From assembly GCA_016717105.1 (NCBI GenBank), contig JADKGF010000013.1, positions 1-64,000 of the forward strand: a DNA stretch of 64,000 bases, written 5' to 3'. The position numbers and the translations under genes are program-made. Numbering within the stretch: the stretch's first letter is position 1; every line of letters starts with the position of its first letter. The DNA is from Saprospiraceae bacterium (GTDB taxonomy: Bacteria; Bacteroidota; Bacteroidia; Chitinophagales; Saprospiraceae). A model generated the notes under the pieces. The model did not search any database, was not told the DNA's origin, and saw only the letters and a program-made list of their open reading frames with translations. This document shows positions 1 through 10,400 of this stretch, one piece after another.

Positions 1-231
1 TAGTCATTCTTCAACAAGAAATTAATTTTGGAAACCGAGTTGGAAGAAAGATAAAGGAACTGGAATATCAGCGAGGATTTGTAGCTTCCGTTCAGCTAAA
101 CTTAGCAACTGAGCGGTTTGTGGTGGTGCACCTGAAGTGGTCGTAGCTAGGAAAAAAGCCAAATTAGAAGATGGTATGGAGCGAATCCGCATCTCAGATG
201 ATGGTAGAAGGTTGCCAAAATTGATAGTCAA
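1..231. other. Unassigned fragment, possible coding remnant at window edge
   Basis: I do not recognise this stretch. On the + strand one open frame runs from base 3 to about 146 (starting VILQQEINFGNRVGRK) and an overlapping frame from about 127 to 240 contains KKAKLEDGMERIRISDDGRR. Read together they would resemble one charged protein broken by a frameshift. The opposite strand has an open frame at 22-231 (MTINFGNLLPSSEMRIRSIP), which may only be its shadow. The fragment sits at the window edge in a region full of broken genes, so a degraded or mis-sequenced gene end is the simplest reading. No function is proposed. Confidence 0.2.
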
Positions 232-399
232 TATGCGTTACAGCATTTAGTGCTTAACTCGAATTCACTACATTTGTAACTTTACCTTTATTTTAGTCTA
301 AAAGCTTATCCTAAAAGGTATGACACAAAAGTTGTAAATATAATGCAACAAAGAATTACGGCATATAGATGTACCGGTAATATTTGCTGAAAAGAAGAT

Positions 400-1012
400 T
401 TAGCTTAAATCGCTTTTGAAAAATCTCCGATGAAACAGTAAGATAGATGCTACACCTACCGTAATTGCAGAATTGGCAATATTGAAAACAGGTCTGAAGA
501 ATTCAAATCTTTGTCCGCCCAAATAGGCATCCAGTCAGGTAATACCGTATCTATCATTGGGAAGTAAAAGCATGTCCACAACTTTTCCAGTTGAAAACTC
601 ATAGCCGCCTTCTGGTGGAAATATAGTAGCAAGACCGCCATGATAATGAGATTCTGAGAAAAATCAACCGTAAAACATACCATCAATGGAATTTCAAACA
701 GCACCAGCATTACCATACTAAAGCTGATGATCAATCCAGTGGTTTCGTTTTGCTTGATGAGATTATATAAAATATATAATAAAAAACCTGTCATTACGAT
801 CCGAAGATGCTTAAAATATATTTACCTGTCAATCCACCAAAACTCATTCGAACGCCATACCTTCATTTTCTACAAAATGAATTTTGATAACTCAATCCCA
901 AGATATCAAAGCCATCACCATAATTAATATGGGTCTTAATCCAAATTTTACACCCCGATCAATGATTAGGATAAGTAATATGGTAAACAATTACAATCGT
1001 GCTTTTATTCAC
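400..1012 (-). pseudogene. lspA: Lipoprotein signal peptidase LspA, multiply frameshifted
   Basis: LspA is the inner-membrane aspartyl protease that removes signal peptides from prolipoproteins. Translating the minus strand and switching frames gives the family landmarks in order: KIWIKTHI near the start, the block KIHFVENEGMAFG, then GNSIDGMFYG with the first catalytic Asp, GKVVDM, WGGQRFEFFRPVFNIANSAI, and a basic end FHRRFFKSDLS before TAA at 400-402. A GTG at 1012 is a plausible start. At least four frame changes are needed, so no intact product is encoded as written. The second catalytic Asp of the usual FNIAD motif reads Asn here. Because lspA is normally needed, either another copy exists or some of the breaks are consensus errors. 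Confidence 0.75.
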
Positions 1013-1167
1013 AACATTTTATTTTGAAAGGTGCAAAATATTGAAAATTTTATCAATACATGTACTAATCTCAATTTTTGGTCGTATAAGGTTGCTTTAG
1101 TATACAAATTTTGTATTTTTTTGGTGAAAGAATTAAATAAAAAGTATAACTTTACCTTAAATTTTTT

Positions 1168-2908
1168 ATGTATAAGATATTATTTTTGTTTTTAGTATTC
1201 AATTAGCATTTGGTTTTACTGACCCTTCAATAATAAAAAAAATTGATCCTTTGGTAATTAAAAATTATACCTAAAAGGAATCAGCAGAGTATATTGTTTT
1301 ATTTAAGGATAGATTGGTTTTATTCAAAATCGTTGGCTTTAAGGACTAAAAATGAAAAAGCGAATTATGTTTATGAAACATTATTTAATCATGCAAAAAA
1401 ACGCAGCGCAAGGTCGTAAGCTTTTGAGTAATAAGAATATTCCCTTCCAATCATTTTATGTGATAAATGCGATAAAAGGTTACTTCAGATGAGGTTACAA
1501 TGATGACACTTGCTGAAATGGATGAAGTGGAACGAATTATAGATGATACACCCATGAAGATGTTGGATTATGAATCAGAAAAAGTTACAAATTCAAGAAG
1601 TTCAGAACCAGAATGGGGATTGAAATATATTAAAGCTGATAGTGTTTGGGCCAAAGGGTTTACAGGGCAAGGCGTTATAATCGGTGGTCAAGATACTGGC
1701 TATGATTGGCAAGTAAGTCCGCTAAAACAAAAATACCGAGGATATATCGATAGCACTTCAGCTACACATGATTACAACTGGCATGATGCAATTATCAAAA
1801 ATAATCCTATTTTTCCAGATACAATATTAAATCCTTGTGGCCTATCTGTAAAAAACAACCTTGTGATGACAACAATCATGGTACACATACTATGGGCACA
1901 ATGGTAGGTGAAGACGCCGACAACAAGATAAGTGTTGCACACGGAGCCAAATGGATTGCTTGCCGATAATATGGATCGTGGTTGGGGCCAACCTTCTACA
2001 TATATAGATTGTTTTGAATGGTTTTAGCTCCGGAAGATTTGAATGGACTAAACCCGAATCCTACAAAGCGCCACATGTTATAAATAATTCATGGTATTGT
2101 AGTAGAGAAGAAGGTTGCCAATGAATCCAATTTTTACTAATGGAAAAGTTGTCAAAAATGTGAAAGCATCAGGTATTGTAGTAGTAGTATCCGCGGCAAT
2201 AGTGGAAACGGATGTGGAAGTGTATCCGGTCCACCTGCATTTTTTGAATCATCACTTTCAATTGGCGCAACAGACATAAATGGCAATATCGCGGGATTCA
2301 GCAGTAGAGGTCCCGTAATGATAGACAGTTCGTTTAGGCTAAAGCCAAATGTCTCAGCACCAGGTGTTAATGTTAGGTCTGTCATCAGAGGTGGTAGTTT
2401 TGCTGGATTTAATGGAACAGTATGGCAGGACACATGTGGCTGGTATTGTTGCATTGATCGTTTCTGCAAATCCTGCGTTGGCAGGCAATGTGGATGTAAT
2501 AGAAGATATCATAGAAGGAAGTGCAATTCCTACAGTTTCAGAAATGAGCTGTAGTAATTTTGATGGAGCATCGGTACCTAATACCGTCTTTGGATATGGT
2601 ATTGCAAATGCACTTCAAGCTGTTAATAGGGCATTAAATTTAACACCAATACCTTTGAGAATGAACCATCAAGCGTCAAAGTATTTCCAAATCCAACTGA
2701 TGAATTACTCACTTTTGTTATTGAAAACGGCAATGAAGTAATGGAGGATATAGAAATAATTGATTTGAGTGGCCGAGTGGTCATTGTGATAGAACAGCGC
2801 AAAAATTTGATTTACACAATGCCGGTAGCAAGTCTGGAGTCAGGTATCTATTTTTATCAAGTGAAAACGAATCAACAAACAATGGTTGGGAAATTTGTTA
2901 AATTGTAA
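1168..2908 (+). pseudogene. Secreted subtilisin-like (S8) protease with type IX sorting domain, frameshifted
   Basis: Frame-switched translation reconstructs a complete S8 protease of roughly 570 residues. It has a hydrophobic signal peptide (MYKILFLFLVFNLAFG), an I9-like propeptide region (about 1260-1560), and then the catalytic domain. The Asp lies in GGQDTGYDW (about 1684), the His in NHGTHTMGTMVG (about 1875) and the Ser in a GTSMAGTHVAG-like motif (about 2410-2440). A type A sorting domain (VFPNPTDELLTF to VGKFVKL) ends at TAA 2906-2908, indicating export by type IX secretion. Several single-base shifts and stops break it. Around the active Ser, two shifts are each repaired by adding one A to an AA doublet (about 2417 and 2430), and the whole triad survives. 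That pattern fits sequencing error at least as well as gene decay. Confidence 0.75.
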
Positions 2909-2915
2909 TCTTGGA

Positions 2916-3296
2916 CTAATAACCATCTAGGATAGATTTTACCATTTTCTTAACTTCGGTTTCAATAAAGTTCTTGGAATTTCCTCATGGCTTGATTATT
3001 TTTGAAAAATCAGACAGTTCGATTACTTGATCTTTTTTCTGCTGTTTTAATTTTGTATTTGCAGATGTAAATGCATTTCCCATAAAAACTTGTATGTCAT
3101 ATCCATCGTTGTTATGAATGTTTACATCGGTCAACGAGCCTGCACCCAATTTTGTAACTTGTACATCATCAGGGGCCATTATAGTAAAAGGGATTCCATA
3201 TCCCATTAAGTTAAGTCCATTTTTCTTATTTGATTGTCCCGCACATCCGGCTATGACAACAAAAAGTACGATACTTACTACTTTTTCTAAACTCAT
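2916..3296 (-). pseudogene. Small lipoprotein, 3' end out of frame
   Basis: The open part (2985-3296) starts MSLEKVVSIVLFVVIAGC, a lipoprotein signal with lipobox IAGC, followed by a hydrophilic domain of about 80 residues rich in Asn, Lys and Asp. It stops at TGA 2985-2987. Adding one A to the A run near 3001-3005 lets the frame continue as KNNQAMRKFQELY and then, after another shift, ETEVKKMVKSILDGY, ending at TAG 2916-2918. The gene was probably about 125 residues. It is a lipoprotein of unknown function, convergent with the protease gene. The lipobox is clear; the 3' reconstruction is inference. Confidence 0.55.
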
Positions 3297-3494
3297 GATA
3301 TTAATGTTTGCAACAAAAGTATAAAATTTGTGTGAGAAGGTGAGAAAATGCTAAATTTTACTAGGATGACTATTATGAGATTCTTCTATAGTATAATGAA
3401 TTACCAAATTACTAGCAATACAATAAAACATATTATGAAATAAAATATATTATAATGCTTGTATTTTGTATTTTATTTGCATGTTTTTGCCCAC

Positions 3495-3502
3495 TATCTT
3501 TG
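3495..3502 (+). promoter_or_regulatory. Bacteroidota promoter -7 element (TATCTTTG)
   Basis: TATCTTTG matches the TAnnTTTG element recognised by the Bacteroidota housekeeping sigma factor. A T-rich, TTTG-containing tract lies 16-30 bases upstream. It would start a transcript near base 3507 with no convincing reading frame before the terminator at 3634, which is the main reason to suspect an RNA gene. Confidence 0.5.
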
Positions 3503-3506
3503 CATT

Positions 3507-3665
3507 ATCAAAAGCGAATAAGAGTATTTGTTTCTTAGTTAAAATTGAGATTGAGTTAAATATAATTGCCTGTCGGGGTGAGATACGATTAGGCACGTGA
3601 GTTTTGGATATGTTTATGGGATTATAATTTGTAAATGGTCGCTGGGGGGCGACCATTTTTTTTTT
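3507..3665 (+). ncRNA. Candidate small non-coding RNA of about 150 nt
   Basis: This interval lies between a good Bacteroidota promoter and a textbook intrinsic terminator. It contains no + strand frame of useful length, and the 68-codon minus-strand frame (3450-3656) would have to read back through the terminator. Visible internal pairing includes GCCT with AGGC around 3568-3595 and a longer A/T helix between about 3558-3567 and 3619-3630. I tested it by eye against SRP RNA, tmRNA, 6S RNA and the TPP, SAM and cobalamin riboswitches and saw no diagnostic core. The RNA class is unknown; existence of a short transcript is inferred from its signals. Confidence 0.45.
3634..3665 (+). terminator. 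Intrinsic terminator of the candidate small RNA
   Basis: Arms AATGGTCGC (3634-3642) and GCGACCATT (3649-3657) pair perfectly around a TGGGGG loop and run into ten consecutive T. This is the strongest terminator in the window. Confidence 0.85.
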
Positions 3666-4099
3666 CAGCTATTCAAAGAACTAATAATCTATATGAAATT
3701 AGAAAGTACTAAATCTATCATAGACATGATTGATAAAATAGTAAAATTCGATATATTGAATTAGCTTAAATTAATGCAGTTATTCTTCAGCTATTTTATT
3801 CTAATTAAATAATACTGTAAGTTTTTAAGAAATTTTGTAACTAAAAGAAACCCAATAAAAAACTAGTAAAATTTAACTATAAAACTGAAATGTAAAAAAT
3901 AAAAGAGGGTAGTAGGAAATTTATATCTTGTAGAAAATTACTACAAAATCTAAAACATTAAAAATATAGCATTTTATACATTAAATAAATAAATATGTAA
4001 AAATCCCGTTAAAACAGTGCTTTACCTTCATTTTTATTACGTACTTTTGTGCCTATCAGGCATAGCTAGTTTTTTTAACCCCAAAAATTTTCCTATCAT
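3666..4099 (+). promoter_or_regulatory. Non-coding upstream region of the giant adhesin gene, with promoter
   Basis: No coding frame is visible in this very A+T-rich stretch. A TACTTTTG element at 4042-4049 fits the Bacteroidota -7 consensus and lies about 50 bases before the adhesin start codon. A short hairpin (GCCTATCAGGC) follows at about 4051-4061 in the presumed leader. Confidence 0.45.
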
Positions 4100-4330
4100 A
4101 TGAATGTACGTCAGTATATTTCACTGTTATACCTATTGATATCTTTTCAGGTAACAGCGCAATTTAGTATAAGTCAACAAGTTCCAATTCAGGCTATTTC
4201 TGCTTGTTCAGATACAGTCACATTTCAAATCACAGTTTTAACGCAAACAACTCTAGGCTCAACAGGCAATGAACTTACATTGGATTTTGGTCCAGGAGCT
4301 CATTACATTATACCTAAAAATCTAAAATGA
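4100..4330 (+). pseudogene. Adhesin N-terminus (signal peptide), truncated by IS1380-type insertion
   Basis: The first 71 codons of the giant gene encode a Sec signal peptide with a probable cleavage after VTAQ, then FSISQQVPIQAISACSDTVT, a typical start of a DUF11-like domain. The genuine gene sequence stops at the target duplication 4308-4312. The last codons to 4330 read into the left inverted repeat of the element. Joining HYII directly to GSANVIS at 5994 restores the frame. Confidence 0.75.
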
Positions 4331-5988
4331 AAAGTTATGGTTCACAAATTTGTGAAATTTTGATCGATTAGAGATGATAGGAATGATTTTGTTTGTTGTC
4401 TTCACATGGAGCAATCTAATTGATACCTTTGGGAAGGACATTTTCCAGAATAAAAGCCATAATTATTTCCATAAAAGGATACTTTTAGACGGATTAGGGC
4501 ATACTATTCTCCCTACCAATGGTAAGGTTAGTTTGAACACTCTTGATTAGTTTGTTGTTTCAAACTTATATCTGAAGGATTAGTTGTTCTAGTTGCGACC
4601 ATCTGTGGGCTGCATGGTAATATTTAGCCATCTTGACGTAAATATTTCTGGCACTACTGACTACTTTTGCAGGTATCTTTTCGAACCAGTCCCGAAAAGG
4701 TTTTATATTCTTCTCGCCATGTTTTTACGCTGTGAAGCAATGTGATAATAGAGATGTTGTATGCCAGCACAGATAATTGTGCCACAATATATCATTGCCA
4801 TGAAAGTTTCGCATTCTCGTTTGACCAGCGAGTAGATGATTTTCGTTTGTTCTATCCAGTTCTCACTCTCGGCTCTTTGACCATAGATTTCATGTAGTAT
4901 ATCACCACTTGGATAAGGCAGATTAGAACAATAACAAAAGTATTTGTACTCCGGCAACACGCTCTGTTTACAAAATTCTCCACTTCCACATATCCAACGA
5001 TCACTCTGACGGCGTGTAATGTTCTTGTAGTACTCCAGCCTTTTTTTGCTTTGTAATTAAACCTGCTCACCGCCATATTTGTATTGCAAGCCTAATGTGC
5101 GCCAACTTTGAACTTTCAATAACGCTTTTAAGTTTTTTAATTTTACCTTTACCAAATAAGTATGACCATTTTGTTCTAATAAATCAAATAATGCACCGTT
5201 AAAAAATCCACTATCTGCTCGAAGGAATACTGATGTGATTTTATTAGGTAAAGTTTTAAGTGTTTGGCGGATAAACTCCACTACACCATTGCCAGTATAG
5301 CAGAACCTGTTCTAAACCAACTGTTTACTAAATATTTAACTTCTGAGACATAACACAAAATCGGGTGGTAGCTGTTGGCTCCTTTCTTGTATGGATTATG
5401 TCCCTTATTAACTCCATCCTGATTGCCATATACAGTTTGTTGTGCATTGTCGAGGTCTAAAGTAATATGCTGTAATGATAAGCTATCTAAATACTCTTGT
5501 TAAAAACCAATAATCTTTCATGTAATGCTATTGATCCCTTTTGTCCCAAGGAACTAATGCTTTTGCCTATAGTGTCTTCGTCAATATGTTTTTAAGCCTA
5601 AAATGGTCTTTACCAATACGTCTTTAGGTAGAAAATTTCTATACTTGATATGTGTAACGCCACATAAAGCTGAGCATAAAGCTCAACAGAACTTGTGTAG
5701 TACTGAACTTTGTCGCATTATGTTTAACAGTTGGAAACAAGTCGTCAAATAGTAAGGTATATTAATTTTATCAATGTATTTGAACAAAACACTAAGACCA
5801 CCATACTGAGTAAGTCGGTTCAGCAAGGAAGAACTTTTGTTTTATACCTTCAAATCGGATATGTTTTGTATTTTTGACTCGCATCTATTAAGTGTATTTA
5901 TATGTTACTAATTTTTATGTTTAGTAGCCTAAAATTAAACATATTACCACTAATAGATGCACTTTTATAATTTTTTTAGATTTTTAGG
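4313..5988 (-). mobile_element. IS1380-family insertion sequence, 1,676 bp, flanked by TTATA duplication
   Basis: Both ends can be seen directly. The left end reads CCTAAAAATCTAAAA, and the right end read on the other strand begins with the same 15 bases. The element is flanked on each side by TTATA (4308-4312 and 5989-5993), the target duplication. Its length and the transposase fragments (LDLDNAQQTVYGNQDG, FLRADSGFFNGALFDLLEQN) match the IS1380 family. It lies opposite to the adhesin gene it interrupts. Its own transposase is broken as written, so it would not move without help unless the breaks are sequence errors. Confidence 0.85.
4528..5884 (-). pseudogene. IS1380-family DDE transposase, frameshifted
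   Basis: The translation starts MRVKNTKHIRFEGIKQKFF at 5884 and, with several frame changes, runs to TAA at 4528-4530. That is about 450 codons, the usual family length. Recognisable blocks are ITLDLDNAQQTVYGNQDG (first catalytic Asp), FLRADSGFFNG (second Asp) and, further on, the stretch around IYGQRAESENWIEQ, which carries the Glu of the DDE triad. At least six frame breaks or stops occur. The enzyme would cut and paste its own element. Confidence 0.75.
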
Positions 5989-5993
5989 TTATA

Positions 5994-7455
5994 GGTAGTG
6001 CAAATGTCATAAGCACAAATAATGGTGTAACTATGACAATGCCATCAATATCATTGTCACCGAAAGCAATGTTAGTAACGAAAATGTACCTGTATTTAGT
6101 GTAAGCGATCTGGTATTTGCCGATCAATTTACTTTGACTTATCAATTGGCACTTGATTGTAGTGTGATAGGTATGCCTGTATTGCAGAATGTTGTTTTGG
6201 CTACCATGAGTGGTTCAAATGGCAACGTTTCTAATACATCTGACCAGTATAATGCATCAAACGGTGTGATGAATATTCTACCTAATGGTCCAGGTGCAAG
6301 TCAATCGCCCAATCTTATATTTCCAAATGGTGTGGTAGGACAGTCATATACAAGGACAATCAGGGTGAGAAATGGTGGAAGTTCTGTTGACAAATTTATG
6401 TTTTTACGATACAACCGGTGTAGGGCTTACGGTCGTACCAATAAGTGGTGGAACGATATTGAGCACTACAACTGTAAGTTACAGAATGTAATTCGTGTTT
6501 ATCGTTTTGATGATTTTACGTCGATTGGCAATTTTAGATGATTTATTTGACACCAATGAAACGATTGAGGGTTGTTCAGTCTGTTACAATCGCTGCTTGT
6601 ACTAATCTAACTTCATATTTTGGTGCAAATTATGGATGCTATGGACTCGAAAGTTGTGGGAGTGCCACAGGAACTCGAAGGATAGGAGGCGCATCTTTGA
6701 ATCCAGCTTAAGTCCAACCTGGGCTTGTCACAACTATACGACGCGAACCAATTGTTTGTCTTGATGAACCAAGAAAAGGTCAAATAATACTAAAGAATAC
6801 AGGTACAGACGCAGCTAGACAAGTAAGTATCACAATTTTTAAAGATAATGGAGCGACAAGTGCCAGTAATGATGCCATATTTGGTTATCTAGACACAGCA
6901 TCTATTACTTACACATTATATACTGCTGGTGTTCCCACAGTTGTAGATCCAACCTTAACAGGAAATAGCAATAATACAGCCAATGCCGAAGGTTGTGGTT
7001 ATCTTAAACCGAGACAGGTGAGTTTTATAATTCCATTGATACCAGCAGGCGATTCAGTGGTCATTTCAGCTGATATGATTGGATGTTGTAATGAACCATG
7101 TACCCGAAATCGATTTGTAAGAGATGGATTTGCATTTTCGGGCTCTTATTTAAATGGATGTGGGACATCACCTCGTAATATCACTGTTCAAAATGTGCTT
7201 CCTCGCCACCATTTGCAACAGGAAGTATTGTTAGACGCACCGACTGATGTCAATGATGGAGATGTATTTAGTATGATTATTGATGTAACAAGATTTTTTT
7301 ATTCTAGTCCCATTTCTCCATATACACATAGTTTTGAAGTCACTTTACCTCCAGGTGTTATGTTTTCTGGTTCACTCAGTGATATTGTCATTTTGAAAGC
7401 AAATGGTATGCCTTATACTATTACACCTACGATAGGATATGACCCTGACAAATAA
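5994..7455 (+). pseudogene. Adhesin segment 2: DUF11-like domains after the IS, heavily frameshifted
   Basis: The adhesin resumes at 5994 (GSANVISTNNGVT). Coherent pieces are 6032-6410 (ending VRNGGSSVDKFMF), 6412-6480 (YDTTGVGLTVVPISGG), about 6545-6708 (TNLTSYFGANYGCYG) and 6712-7443 (GLVTTIRREPIVCLDEPRKG and onward). The content is secreted beta-sandwich sequence with scattered Cys. One stop is in frame (TAA 6709-6711, TTA would be sense). The shift near 7443 is undone by removing one C from CCC. Five breaks in 1.4 kb contrast with two in the following 15 kb. Confidence 0.65.
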
Positions 7456-10400
7456 AATCACTTTTACATTTACCAATGTAAATCCGATGCAGGATAAAAT
7501 GAAAATTTTGTTTAATAATCTTATGGCAGTTTGTGCCAAAGGAGGCGGAGGTGCGATCATGGTAGATGCTTATATGATGACAAATCCAATGTGCTCTTGC
7601 AATCCTCATACATTGTGCGTAAATAGAAGCATTCAATTGCACTGTCCGATACCTTGCCCAAGAGGTGGTATGTATAACAGAGATTTTAGTATGACTAGGA
7701 CTAACATTGGGTTGTTGGATAATGATAATAATGGAATTCCCGATTCACCACAAGGCACACAATCTCCATTTGTAAGGGATAATTATGCTATACATTGTGA
7801 TACATTTGAAAGTGAGTTTACAGGTATAGTAGTCATAGGACCTGACTCACCTCCAGAAGGATTTATTTATGGTTATGCAATAGACTCATCTCAGACTGCG
7901 GCAAAGCTTATTCCACTTTCTGGTAAAGTAATAATAACTAGACCTGGTGGTACGACGTTTACTTGTACAAATATTCCTGTTGGTAGTACAGGGTTATATC
8001 ATTACGCCAATTTTTCTATCAGTAATCTTGCATCATGTGGATACGGCCCTACTTTTGTAGGTGGAGATACAGTTAGAACTTATATAACTTATGCTGTAAG
8101 TGATGCAAATAGATATTCAGGTGTTTTTCAATATCCTGTCAAAACTAGATATTATTTGAGTAATGTAGATTATAGGGATACACCATTTTCTAGTACAACA
8201 AATCTACAGATGTATTATTGTGATAATTATTCTGGAGAATTTGGATTAGTAGGATTGTATGATGCATCTAATGGACAAAGAAATCTTACCCACCAAAGTT
8301 GTGATACTTTAGAAACTATTATGGATTATTTCCTAGGAGTAGGTCCATCCCAATATTATTCTGGAGGCAACTTTTTTACTAATGAATACAGGCCCATTTC
8401 ATACTATGACACATTAAGAATTACTGTACCTGCTGGTTATACATATCATAGAGCCACAGTAGCATATAATTACAATGGAGTTCAGAAGCTTGTATCTATT
8501 ACGCCCATAGATGTTAATGCAAATCCATTAGTTTTTGTGATTACAAATTTGTTTGAAATAAATGGCGGCACTTTACCTATTGCAGATGAAGGGCATTACA
8601 TACAATTTAGGACTTATATGGTGGCAAGTTGTTTGGCTACATCTTCGAACACTATAAATATAAATATGCGGCAGAGATCCATACCTATAGGGAAATATGA
8701 TCATCTAGTCACTGCTGCCAATAAACTTTACTCGAGTACAAATGTGATAAGTTACAACAAGCCGAATATCTCCATCTCTAGTGCAGAACCAATAGTACAG
8801 GCGGCTACCGATACTGTTTCTTGGGATATTACATTGACCAATACTACACCTTTTCCAGCCAATAATGTATGGTTTGGAGAAGTCGCTGGTGGCTCGATTG
8901 AATTTATTCAAGCCCAACAAATAAATTGTACAACCGGTGCTTTGATAGGATCTGTATTGACAGATAATGGCATGGGTGTATATGAAACAGGCACCCTGAA
9001 TGGCAATAGCCAGAGATGTTATAGGGTGACAGGACGAATTACTTCTTGTATGACAAATGATTTGACTATTTCTTCAGGATGGAATTGTGGCGCATATCCA
9101 GAAACCACGCCTGAGGCGATTTGTGATAGTGAGTTATTGTTACGCGCTACCTTATTGGAGTCAGGTCTCAATATTCAAATTGTAAATCAACCTTTGACTG
9201 CTGTTGAATTATGCGATACTATCACTTATGAAATTATAATATCCAACCCAAATGTTGGACGAACTGAAGATGTGATTGTTGGATTTACGATTCCAGGTGG
9301 TGTTGATGGTGTCGAAATTATACCCAACAGTTCATTCCTAAGATTTCCAGCTTCCACAGGGACTTATCCAGCATCACCAAATCTCTTAGATCCAATAGTT
9401 AATGGAATAAATTATGAATGGGTCATTCCAAATAGTATAATCGGTGGATCAGGTTTGGATGGTACCTTGGATGCTCCTGAAAATCAATTCAGATTAAGAT
9501 TTAAAGCGAGAACTGTGCCGTGTGATATTAGATCGGGTATTAGATTCTTTTTTAATGCAAGAGGTATGTCCCCATGTGGCGTGCCTGTAGAAGCGACACA
9601 ACAAGCAACACAACGGATCAATTTGGTAGGATCTCTTGGGGCAGCTGGTGCATTTGTTGTAAATACGGAAGTAGGTATGCCAAGGTATTGCATTCAGGAT
9701 TCAACCACTATAGATGTAAATTTATTGTATATAGGATCAGTAGCCACAGACGGAAATGAATTGGTAAGCTTAACTATTCCTGCTCATTATCAAATAGTGA
9801 GCGGATCTTATGTAGCCACAGGAGCTCCTGCACCGACATCTGGCCCAACTCCAGCTGGCATGGTGGTAGATGGAAATGTTTATCAATTATCATTACCTGC
9901 CGGAATAACGATTGGTGATGAAATAAACTTCAGTTTACAAATTTCTAAAGTGGATACGGCGGTATGTATATTGGATCCTGTAATTTTAACAGAAACGAGT
10001 AGGGTATTCCAAGCGACATGTTCATCAGATTTGGGCATTATGTGTGATATCGTCGAAGTAAGTGGAGATGATAGAGACACAATGACTATTTTACCAGCAG
10101 TGTTATCGTTTAATGGACCACTTGACACAACAATTGTCTGTTCTTTATTAAGTATTTATTTATCTTCTGATGGTGGATATACTATAAATGATGCTTGTGG
10201 AAATGTAACCATTACATCTAAAATTATTACAAGTCCACCTTGCTTGATCGATGGAGATTATTCCGTAAGGTGGATAAGTATTGATGACTGTGGTAATAGA
10301 GATACAATAGTAATTACATTAACAGTAATAGATACAGTTCCTCCTGTGATATCAGGTGTCCCTAATGATATTACTGTTACATGTGCAAGTGATGTACCAC

